A stretch of 64,000 nt of DNA from Pontibacter sp. HSC-14F20 (GTDB taxonomy: Bacteria; Bacteroidota; Bacteroidia; Cytophagales; Hymenobacteraceae), in NCBI RefSeq assembly GCF_019599265.1, contig NZ_JAHZTC010000006.1, forward strand, positions 124,001 to 188,000, read 5' to 3'. The notes below the pieces were generated by a model that did not search any database, was not told the origin of the DNA, and saw nothing but the letters and a program-made list of their open reading frames with translations. Both the position numbers and the translations under genes were made by a program. Positions within the stretch are counted from its first letter, which is position 1. Every line of letters starts with the position of its first letter. Shown here piece after piece: positions 43,885 to 54,100 of this stretch.

Positions 43885-46467
43885 TTAGTGAGCAGCTTCC
43901 TCAGCACGGGCGGAGCCTCCGCTGATGATCTGGCCGAAGAAGATGCTATTGAGGAACAACTTGTTGGTGCCGAACCAGAAGGCGCGAAAGTTCGGGTTGT
44001 CCGTCATGCCAATTACTTTGCCACCACCCAAAGCCGATACTGCAATAGCGGCCGTATTGCCCAACTGCTTCAGGTTTGGCTTCGAAATGTAGCCGCTCAG
44101 CAGCGGATTGGCTGTATACACCACTGGGTTAGCATAAGGGCTCTTGCTTGGCTCCATGAACAAGCGATTGTCACGGAAGACGGGCAATTTGCTGTTGTAG
44201 TAGCCATAGCCCAGCGGATGGGTCAGGTCGAGGTTGGCTTCAAAAATGGCACCGCCTATCACCTGCGCACCGGTCGTGTTGCTCATGCTGGCGTATGGCA
44301 GGCGGGCAGTATCAGCAGACTCACCTTGTTTGAAGTTGAAATTGCCGATCTTGTTATTGGCTAGCCAGCGGGTGGCATTGCCCATACCTACCAGCGTGCC
44401 GCCCTGCTGCACCCAGGTACGCAGCCTCGTTTTCCCGATTTCCGAAATGGTGCCATAAGAGCCATCGGCCATCACGATCACATTGTAGCGGCTCAGGTCA
44501 ATGCGGTTCACAGACTCAGCATTCACCAGGCTGGTATTGATATCGAAGCGGTGGTCGAGCAGGTGCCAGGCCTCGCCGGCATCGTTGCTGTTCACGCCGT
44601 CTCCGATCAACATCGCCACCTTAGGCTGCTGCAAGGTATAGATGCCCGGACTTCCGAGGTTGATGCCCTCCGTAAATCCGGTGTTCATGGCGTGCACCGT
44701 GATGCCGTTGTCTTTTGCGATCTGCGTCATCAATTCGTGAATACGCTCTGTACTCAGCGGCTGGCCCATTACAGGTATAAGGATAGTACCGTAGTCGAAC
44801 TGCTTGCCTTCGGCGGTAAACTTATTAGTGGTCACTCTGGCCTGCAAACCATGATTAAAGAGTGTGTTGAGGGCTTTTGGAGCGTAGTAACCGTGCCACT
44901 CAAAAGCGTAGGCATAGGCGCTGTTACCACCCACTACCTGACCTGTAGGGAAGTCAACGGAGGCGAGTTTGTGGCCTAGCATATTGCTTTTAAATTGTCG
45001 GGAGGTCAGGTTCGCGTGCTCCAGGTTGAAGGCAAGCGGCAGCGTCCAGGCGGATACGTCGTAGAACAAGCTGTCCTGGAACGAAGTGCGGCGTTCAAAC
45101 ATACCTTCGATCAGCTTATACTGCGGCTGGTTAGTAGGCACGATGTAGCTATTCTCAGGCGTGTAGGTCACGTTATTGACCGTGAATTTTTCCTTCGGAC
45201 GGTAGATGTCAATCTGGTGCTGGTGGATGATCTCAGCCAGGTGATAAGCACGGGACGGATCTTTTTCGGCACTGAACACATAGCCGCCGAACGGTGCCTT
45301 AGCGGACTCTTTCAAGGCATCACGGTAAAAGTCACGCTGATGGGTGAGCAGCTCTTCGCGCATGTTCTGCACCGCTTCTAAAGTCGAAAGGGTAGTCGTG
45401 AACTGGTTGCGGATGGTGAAAGGAAAAGAGAGTACACCGTTCACGCTCTCCTGCGCATGGCCTCTGGAGCTCGCCTGCTCAAACAGAATACCGATGGCAC
45501 CATTCACATCCGGGTAAGTAGAGCCTTTGCCGTAGTAAAAGTCATCGAAACTCTCTTCTGTATAATAGAAAGAACCAATCTTGTCAAGGGCCTTGGCATG
45601 GAAGCCGGCAATCTTTTTGGTCAGGTCGTAGTTTTTTGCAGGCGTGAGCGGGTGATTGCGGCTGGGTATACCTGGTTGAAAAAAGAAAGTGGAGTTGGTG
45701 CCCATCTCATGATGGTCGGTCAGCACGTTCGGCTTCCACTCATGGAACTTCACCAGCCTACCTCTTGACTCCGGGTGCTGAAGCGGCAACCAGTCGCGGT
45801 TCAGGTCAAACCAGTAGTGGTTGGTGCGGCCACGTGGCCAGGCCTCGGCAAACTCCTCGCTGTTCGGGTCAGTCACCAGGTTTTTACCACGGTGCGTATT
45901 CACCCAGCTGGCAAAGCGGTTCAGGCCGTCCGGGTTAATAGAAGGGTCGATCAGAATAACGGTTTCGCTGAGCAGCTTATCGATTTCAGGTCCCTGCGCA
46001 GCGGCCAGGTGGTACACAGCCAGCAAAGAAGCATTGCTGCCACTTGGTTCGTTGCCGTGTACGCTGTAACCCATCCACACCACGCCCGGCATGTTCTTGA
46101 TGTCGAGTTTACCGGATGCATTTGGGTCAGTCAGCTGACGATGCTGCTCCTTGATGCGTTGGATGTTTTTGTGGTTCTCGGGGGAGGTGATGGTGAGCAG
46201 GTATAGCGGGCGGTTTTCGTGGGTACGTGCATACTCTTCTATGGTGATACGGTCGGAAAGCTGCGCCATCTGCCGCATGTACATCGTCAGTTGGTCGTGA
46301 CTCACATGCCATTCGCCTACGTTGTAGCCCAGGATGTCTCTGGGGGTAGGAAACTCTTTGTTGTAGGTCACATCCTGTGGGAGGTAGTAGGAGAGGTCTG
46401 TCTGCGCCATTGTCCACTGGCTCAGAAAGACCAGTGTCGCCGTGGCGAGCGCGTAGATTTTTTTCAT
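43885..46467 (-). CDS. Secreted M14 family zinc carboxypeptidase (copy 1)
   Basis: An 860-residue exported metallopeptidase. The signal peptide ends near MAQ (residues 20-22). The M14 zinc site is in WMGYSVHGNEPSGSNAS (H137 and E140), with LIDPSINPDGLNRFASW and the Arg motif DLNRDWLPLQHPESRG further on. The third zinc ligand is probably in NVLTDHHEMGTNS, and the catalytic Glu in GILFEQASSRG. The C-terminal 400 residues hold a class I glutamine amidotransferase-like fold (VAMLIGDGVNSNDAGEAWHLLDH, in two parts). It is long for the family but typical of this Bacteroidota subgroup. There is no T9SS domain. It is paralogous to 57352-59910. Confidence 0.93.
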   Translation of the reverse strand: MKKIYALATATLVFLSQWTMAQTDLSYYLPQDVTYNKEFPTPRDILGYNVGEWHVSHDQLTMYMRQMAQLSDRITIEEYARTHENRPLYLLTITSPENHKNIQRIKEQHRQLTDPNASGKLDIKNMPGVVWMGYSVHGNEPSGSNASLLAVYHLAAAQGPEIDKLLSETVILIDPSINPDGLNRFASWVNTHRGKNLVTDPNSEEFAEAWPRGRTNHYWFDLNRDWLPLQHPESRGRLVKFHEWKPNVLTDHHEMGTNSTFFFQPGIPSRNHPLTPAKNYDLTKKIAGFHAKALDKIGSFYYTEESFDDFYYGKGSTYPDVNGAIGILFEQASSRGHAQESVNGVLSFPFTIRNQFTTTLSTLEAVQNMREELLTHQRDFYRDALKESAKAPFGGYVFSAEKDPSRAYHLAEIIHQHQIDIYRPKEKFTVNNVTYTPENSYIVPTNQPQYKLIEGMFERRTSFQDSLFYDVSAWTLPLAFNLEHANLTSRQFKSNMLGHKLASVDFPTGQVVGGNSAYAYAFEWHGYYAPKALNTLFNHGLQARVTTNKFTAEGKQFDYGTILIPVMGQPLSTERIHELMTQIAKDNGITVHAMNTGFTEGINLGSPGIYTLQQPKVAMLIGDGVNSNDAGEAWHLLDHRFDINTSLVNAESVNRIDLSRYNVIVMADGSYGTISEIGKTRLRTWVQQGGTLVGMGNATRWLANNKIGNFNFKQGESADTARLPYASMSNTTGAQVIGGAIFEANLDLTHPLGYGYYNSKLPVFRDNRLFMEPSKSPYANPVVYTANPLLSGYISKPNLKQLGNTAAIAVSALGGGKVIGMTDNPNFRAFWFGTNKLFLNSIFFGQIISGGSARAEEAAH

Positions 46468-46544
46468 GGGTACGGTTGTTTTAAGGGTGATCGTGATAGT
46501 AGGTTAGCTATGCAATTTCCCCTTTTGGCTCGCCTTTTCCAAAA

Positions 46545-46578
46545 ATAAAAGCCCTGCCGTTTAGAGCAGGGCTTTTAT
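46545..46578. terminator. Terminator downstream of the PepSY gene
   Basis: An 11-bp stem (AAAAGCCCTGC with GCAGGGCTTTT, about 46547-46576) with an 8-nt loop and a T-rich run on the minus strand. It separates the PepSY gene from the M14 gene downstream on the same strand. Confidence 0.75.
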
Positions 46579-46604
46579 TACAAACTATTGAGGATTAAGG
46601 CAGG

Positions 46605-47435
46605 CTAACCATTGACAGATCGTCTGTGTTCATGCGATACCGACGATTTGTTGCGACGTGCGCCACTGCTCACAAAATAGAGTGCAAAGCCTGAAAATAT
46701 GGTTACAATGCCGGCGATAGAAAACACCCGCAGCAGCAGATTCCCGAAGTTGTCGCGACCCTGATAATCCATGGTGTGCAGCATCCAGAGGAAGTCGAAT
46801 ATGCGCCATTTGTTGTTCCGGAATTTGGTAACCACGCCTTGCTCAGCAGCCACATACACGGTGGTTTGAGTAGGGTGCTCCATGGTGATAGCCCAGGCTG
46901 GCAGAGCACTGCCACGGTACTCATGGTGGCCGTTCATATTCTCCTGCGTGATGTACTCTACTTTGGCTACCGCGACTGAATCCACGAAGCTCTGGCGGGC
47001 GAGTTCTGTGGATTCCTGTTCATTAAGGGCAGGGCGCAGTTCGCCTGTTGCCGCGACAGCAAGTTGCATACGTGCCGGCACCTGCTCATGTCCTGTCCCA
47101 TAGGATGTTTGGTCGTTTGCTGTATGATAGGCGATCTGGTAATGCGGCGTCCCTAGGATATCGATCAGCTTGAGTGACGTAATAGAGGATGTGCCGGGCA
47201 ATTGTGCCATCACCTCAGCCGGCGAAACCAGTTCCTCCCCACTCCCTAAAGTCATACTGACAGATTTGCGTTGATGGTCACCATGAATCTCGTCCAGGTC
47301 ACTGAAGCTAAAATAGATGCCGCCGATGGTCCACATCACAAACTGTATACCTGTAATCAGGCCCAGATAGCGATGTGTTTTACGGATGCGGAGATGGGTC
47401 TTTCTTTTCATAAAATGTTTTGTACCAGCTATCAA
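46605..47435 (-). CDS. PepSY-domain inner-membrane protein
   Basis: A 276-residue membrane protein. An N-terminal helix (HRYLGLITGIQFVMWTIGGIYFSF) and a C-terminal helix (VFSIAGIVTIFSGFALYFVSSG) flank a periplasmic part with two PepSY-like segments: SPAEVMAQLPGTSSITSLKL and the ALNEQESTELARQSF..VAVAKVEYITQ region. His residues in the helices (KTHRYLG, WMLHTMDYQG) resemble those of PepSY-TM proteins linked to iron or heme reduction. The ATG at 47411 (MKRKTHLRIRKTH) is an alternative, probably better, start. The precise function is unknown; it has no partner gene nearby. Confidence 0.82.
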   Translation of the reverse strand: MIAGTKHFMKRKTHLRIRKTHRYLGLITGIQFVMWTIGGIYFSFSDLDEIHGDHQRKSVSMTLGSGEELVSPAEVMAQLPGTSSITSLKLIDILGTPHYQIAYHTANDQTSYGTGHEQVPARMQLAVAATGELRPALNEQESTELARQSFVDSVAVAKVEYITQENMNGHHEYRGSALPAWAITMEHPTQTTVYVAAEQGVVTKFRNNKWRIFDFLWMLHTMDYQGRDNFGNLLLRVFSIAGIVTIFSGFALYFVSSGARRNKSSVSHEHRRSVNG

Positions 47436-48121
47436 TATACAGTATAGAGGAGTTCCTCACAAATGTAATCTGCATCGGAAAGAAACTGACTCAAGAGTTA
47501 GTGCAGGTTTTTATGAGTGAATTAACCATACGAATCACAAGGGTATCCTCGCAAAAAGCAGTGCAATTTTATACTTAAGCTAAACTATATATAAGTATTC
47601 GTATTAAGGCTTGTTTGAGTAGAAAAGGCCTGTAATACTTATTCTCTTCAAATTCATAAATTAACAATAGGTGCACGTTGATGCAATTTTTTAGATTATT
47701 ATTTTAATTTTTTGATTTTTATTTAGTTAGATTTATTATTATTATACCTTAAGTATGAAACTTTTATATTTAATGAAGGTATCTTAAGCTGATTACCTAC
47801 CCTAAATAGTAAAGCCTGTGAGTAATTTAGCCGAAAGTCTGTCAGGGCCAATCCTGTTTAATACAATTGGTCTATACGAGTCAGCGTTATCTGGCTCATC
47901 AGTGCCCTGCATTCCCCCACCAAAGTGATAATGCCCGGCTATCTGCGCCTTCTGGGCCAGCAAGAGCCTCATTTTATACCAGGTAACTCTATCGAAAGAG
48001 CCCTGCACCTCCCTCCGAAGCTCCCTTCGAGTCTTCGCATGATCCCTATTGCCTTCTGTAGCAGAAAACAAGCACCGAAACCCTAATAGCGTGCTCTTCG
48101 CTCACCTTAACCTTTGAGTAT
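47436..48121. other. 686-bp intergenic region before the large T9SS cargo gene
   Basis: The part from about 47440 to 47800 is very AT-rich, with T- and A-runs and TATA-like strings, a candidate regulatory region. From about 47810 to 48100 the base composition is more balanced, and an 89-codon open frame exists on the minus strand (47802-48071) without any recognisable domain, signal peptide or ribosome-binding context. It could be a leader of the cargo mRNA or a decayed gene. No tRNA or clear hairpin terminator was seen. Confidence 0.4.
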
Positions 48122-51100
48122 ATGAGAAAGAACTTTACACGATTGATTAGTAGTGTTACCCGAACCAAAAGCTTTGCAATCGCCCTCACCAGCCTGATGA
48201 TTCTGGCTGGTTCTGTGTATTTAATGGCGGCTGTGGGTGTAACAGTCACAGGAGGAGGAACATTTCCTATTTCTGCTGATTTAGCAGCGAATGCCACTCT
48301 TACAACTCCAAGTTATACACCTATAGGTGCCATCACCATTAGAGAAGAGTCTGTTAATGACTTTGCATCCAGTGGTAATATAGTGCTGAGAGCACCTGCA
48401 GGCTGGCGGTTTAGGAGTACTGGCGTCACACGAACTGCAGGGTTATTCGATGACAATGGAACTACTAATATAACTTTAGGGGCTGCAGCTTATAGCTCAG
48501 ATGGCTCAACAATTACTTTTTCATTAACAGTTAATAATACAAATAAGAGAGATGAAATAGTTATCTCCGGCGTTCAGGTTCAAGCCTTAGATGGTACCAG
48601 CATACCTGCTACTGGAAGTATCAGAGTTGAAGTATCTGGGGGTGCATTAGTTTCAGGACTGCCTACTACTTTGTCTCAATCTATATCTCAAGCTCCTGGT
48701 GCAGTAAAACAACTTGCATTCATCACGCAGCCATCTGATGAGCTACTAGGAGAATCCATAACTCCTGCAGTGCAAGTTCAGGCTAGAGACCAGTTTAGTA
48801 ACATAGTACCAAATCCTTCTATCTCCCTGGCGCTTGGATCCAACCCTGGAAGTGGTTCATTAATAGCAGGCACTTCTTCTACTTCAAATGGCGTGGTTAC
48901 TTTCTCGGGTTATAGCATCAATAGAGTCGGTATAGGGTATACACTTTCCGCCTCTAGTACAGGGGCCTCCAGTGTTATTAGCAACGCCTTTACCGTTAAC
49001 AACAGGAAACCTACTATCAGTACCGTAAGCGGTTGTTTGTCAGTTGGCGACCCTGCAACTACGATCACTATTACCGGTACAAACTTTGTGACTGGGGCCA
49101 CTATGTTAGTCAATGGTCAATCAAGACCAGCAACTTTTACGAATTCAACTACTCTTACCACTTCCATAAGCGCTGCTGAATTAGCCTCTGCAGGAAATTT
49201 GTCTATTGTAGTCAAAAATCCGGCACCTGCTCAAGACAATGGCGAGTCAGAGGCTTTTAGCAAACCTGTGAACGCCTTGCAGTCTGCAGGCACTATTTCA
49301 GGTGTGTCAGAAATTTGTCCGGGAGAATCTAATGTTGAACTTTCTGTGCCTACAAACAGTGATGTTACATCTTACCAATGGACCGTTGTGTCAGGTGGTG
49401 CAACTATTGTTTCTGGAGGCAATACCAGGACTGCACGCCTGAACTTTGGTAATACTGCCGGTCCTGTGCAAGTATCAGTAGTAGCTTTCAACACTTGTGG
49501 TAAACCAGGCCCTGCCACAACCCGCACCATCACGATCAAGCCAACGCCTGTTGTAACGGTGTCTGCGCAGAATGATGATACTGCTGTATGCCAAGGTGAA
49601 TCTGTTGTTTTATCAGCTGCTGGGGCAAACTCTTACGTTTGGTCTGGTACAGGTATAGCTGCTGGCACAACAGGTAACACACTTACTGTTACACCTACAG
49701 TCACTACTACCTATACCGTAATAGGAACCACAGATGATTGTCCCTCTGCGCCAAGGACTATCACCATCAATGTAACCCCAGCACTGACACAGGGAGTTAT
49801 TTCAGGTGTAAACGAATACTGCCACAATGCTTCGGCAACCGCTATAACAGCTTCCATAACAGGAGGAGGTAGTGCTACCAAGTCTTATAAATGGGAAAGA
49901 AGCACTACAGGTGCCAACGGTCTTTGGACTGAGGTGGGAACATCAGCGAATTTTACTCCATTAACTACCGCAACTGGTACTTCGTGGTATAGAAGAACGG
50001 TAAGTGCAGGAGAGTGCTCTGTAACTTCTGCTGCGTTTCCAGTATTGGTTAAATCGAACCCAACCATTACGGTGGAGGCGAGTGAGAACGCGATCTGCCA
50101 GGGAGAAACTGTTGAACTGACAGCAGAAGGCGCTGATAGCTACATCTGGTCTGGTACAGGCATGCCTGCTGGCGCCACAAGTGATAAAGTTACAGTTACA
50201 CCAACTGTCACAACCACATACACCGTAGTAGGTGTGATCGATGGCTGCCAGTCAACGCCGCAAACTGTTACGATTACTGTCACGCCAACCCTTACCCAAG
50301 GAGCCATTACTGGTGTAACGCAATACTGCCAGACTGTAGGTGGTTTTGGTACTGCTCTGAGCAGTACAGTAGGCGGTGGCGTAGCAGCTAAATCGTACCT
50401 GTGGGAGCAAAGTCCGAATGGCACCAGCGATTGGGAACCGGCCGAAAATACGAACAATGGAGCCTCCTATACTCCTTCTATCTCAGAAGCAGGCACTATG
50501 TATTACCGGAGAGCGGTTGAGTCAGGTAGTTGTGTTTCAATTGGGGAACCGGTTGCTGTGACAGTCACCCCATCCATAACAAACACCATCACATCAGCAA
50601 ACCAGGTAGTTTGCTCTGGCGAAACGATTAGCCAAATTACCGGAACCGTTTTGGGAGGAAGTCCGGATGAGGTGAGTTACCAGTGGGAGCAGAGTGCTAA
50701 TGGCACCAGCGGTTGGGGAGATGCACCAGGTGCTAGTAAGGACCTCAACTATACACCGGAAGAAGAAGTTGTAAACACTTCCAAAACCACCTATTACAGA
50801 CGCAAAGTTGTTTCCGGAAACTGTACCAGCTTTAGCGAGCCGGTAAGTATCAGAATCGTGGCAATGCCGATAGCTGAAATTTTGGATGGGGCCAACGATT
50901 ACTTCTGCCCGCCTGCCTCCGCTACCTTAACTGCCCGCACTGGTACAGGCTATCGCTATACCTGGTACAAAGTTGTGCAAGGAGGCGATGATGAACATGT
51001 TGGCACTGATCAGAATACCTATACTACTAACGTTGAAGGCTACTACTATGTGGTTGTTAAGGGGGAGAATGATTGTACAACTACTTCTTCAGTAACCCAA

Positions 51101-54100
51101 GTACAGTCAACCATCCTGAATACCAATATTATATCTGGTGCCCAAACGATATGCTATAATGCTATTCCCACAACTCTGGAGGGGCAAACGTCAACCTCTG
51201 ACCTTGGAACAGTGACTTATCAATGGAGGGTGAGTAGTAATGGAACAAGCTTCTCTAATATAACTGGTGCAACCGATAAAGACTTCACATTTACATCAAG
51301 CCTTACAGGTGACAAATGGTATCGTAGGGTTGCCAGAGTTGGATCAGGCTGTTCTATAACAAGTGAGCCTGTAAAAGTGACAGTGAAACCTTTACTTCGT
51401 GTTACGAACCTAGCAAGTGCAAGCTCGGCTCTCTGTACTGGTACAGCTTTTACATTTAGTCCAGAAGGAAGTGAAGGCAGTAAATCGTTTACTTGGACAC
51501 GTGCTGAGGTTGTTGGTATCAGCAATGATGCTGCTAGTGGCACAGGTGGTATTAACGAAACACTCGTTAATACCACAGCAGCAGCCGTCAACGTAACTTA
51601 TATGTATACTACTAGCGATGACGAGGGATGTAGTGGGCCTGTACAAAATCTAGTAGTGCGTGTCAATCCAACGCCTACATTAAGCAGTCTATTGGCACCT
51701 CCTGCTATCTGTGGTGGCGCTGAATTTGATTATACTGCTAGAAGCGCAACTTCTAATACAACTTTCAGTTGGGTACGGAAGCCTGTAGCAGGTATAACAA
51801 CAACAGCAGATGCTAGTGGTTCAGGAGCTAGGGTAGAACATATATTAACTAACACTACCCCTAACCCGATTGATGTTACCTATACCTATACCTTAACTGC
51901 TAACGGTTGCTCCAATACACAGAACGTAGTGGTGAGAGTAAATCCAAGACCTCATTTAAACACCACTTTAACGCCTGCAGCTATCTGTAGCGGCGCAACG
52001 TTTAGTTATGAACCTGACAGCGACACAGAGGAAGAAACTTATACATGGACCCGTACTGCTCCTGCAAGCATCTCAGGTGGGGCTACAAGTGGTACGGGGA
52101 GTATCAGCCAAGTCTTAACCAACGCATCAGCGAATCCGGTTAATGTTACCTATCAGTTCATTACAAGCGCTAATAGCTGTGCAGGTACTCCTCAGGATGT
52201 AGTGGTAACGGTTAACCCAAGCCCTAAACTGAGTTCACTGCTTACAGCTAATGTATGCAGCGGCAACACCTTCAGCTATGAGCCTGCGAGTGCAACAGAG
52301 GGGTCTACTTTCTCTTGGTCCAGGTCAGCATCGGGTGGTAATGCGGCTTCCAGTGGAACTGGCAACATCAGTGAAGTACTCACCAATACGACTACAGCGC
52401 CGATCACAGTAACTTACGAAATTACAGCACGGGCAAACGGCTGTAATGGTGAGCCGCAGAACCTTGTGGTGACGGTACACCCAAGACCTGTGCTGAACAA
52501 TATTCCGACCTCAGCTTCAGTTTGTAGTGGCAGTGTATTTAGCTATACACCCCAAAGCCTTACACCGAATGCTAGCTTCACATGGACCAGAGCCGCAGTG
52601 AATGGCATCAGTAACGCAGCAGTGACTAGCCCTAGGGCCGGCTCCATCAGCGAAACACTGGTTAACACAACCACTGATCCAATTGATGTGACTTATGTTT
52701 ACACCACAACTGCGAATAATTGTGCTGGAAGTGAGCAGAATGTAGTGATAACCGTAAATCCAAGACCGGTTTTAAGCAGCACGCTTACGGCTGACCCTGT
52801 CTGCAGTGGTACACCGTTTAGCTATACCCCTCAAAGTGCAACTATTGGAGCCACTTTTTCTTGGACCAGGGCGGCCGTGGCAAATATTAGTAATACCGCG
52901 GTAACTACTGCTGTTGCGGGTGATATCAACGAGACCTTGATCAACACTGGCACTGCACCAGTAACTGTTACTTACAAGTATACTACTACTTATGCGTCTA
53001 ATGGCAGTTCATGTTCCGGTACTGAGCAGGATGTGAAAGTAGTTGTGAACCCTTCACCAAAGCTGAGCAGTACATTGACGCCAACAGCAGTCTGTAGTAG
53101 CTCAACCTTTAGCTATACCCCAACAAGTGCTACAACAGGTGCTACCTATACCTGGACCAGAGCAGCAGTTGCAGGTATAAGCAACACAGCTGTGACTGAT
53201 GGTACGGGTGCTGTGAGCGAAACGCTTGTAAATACTACTGCTAACACAATTAATGTAACGTACGTCTATATCATAACAGCGAACGGTTGTACAGGAACTC
53301 CCCAGAACGTAACCGTAAGGGTGAATCCTAAACCAGACGCAACCTTTAGTGGTGTCACAGACGGTCAGATTGTGTACTCAGATGGAGGGACTATCTCACT
53401 TACGCCAACAGTAGCGGGAGGTAATTTTTCCATTGTATCACCATCAGGTACGAATGGTATGACTTCAGGTGGCGTTTTGACTCCTTGTACTGCACTAGTT
53501 TCAGAAACTGAAAAGGAAATCACTATCCGTTATACCTTAGCACAAACTTCCAATAGTGTTGCATGTAATGCTTTTGAAGAGAAGAAAGTTATCCTGAAGC
53601 GCTCTAAGTATGTTGTAGTAATTGAAGCCGTTCCTTTCCCAACGTGTAGAGGCCAAAACACAACCTATAGAGCAGTTGTGTATAAGGATCCAGTGTCTGT
53701 TACTTATCCATATCTAGTAAATGGTGATGGACAACCAGTAGACGGGCAAGGAAATTTACTAGGTGCTAAAACATATCCTATACCTAACCCAGCTTATCCT
53801 TTCCCGGCGAATGCACCTCAAATTTTGAAAGATAACGCATACCGCTACTACCAGCCAATAGTAAATGGAGGTGTAAGAGTTAACGACGATGCAAATGCAA
53901 GCAACTTCACTTACCGATGGACGAAGAACTTCGACAACTTCCCATTTGGCGATAAAGTGGAAGTCGGAAACGCTGGCCTTTCATCTGAAGACTACTATGC
54001 GGTTTCTATAACCGCTGGTCCTACGAATAGTTGTATTAGTCCCATCACAAATGGCGGTTTGTGGTCAAACAGAACCTACACAGCAGCACCGATCAATTAT

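Noticed and set aside
47802-48071. Minus-strand frame of 89 codons as a confident gene
   Set aside because: No domain, no promoter match and no neighbour support; kept only as a low-interest observation.
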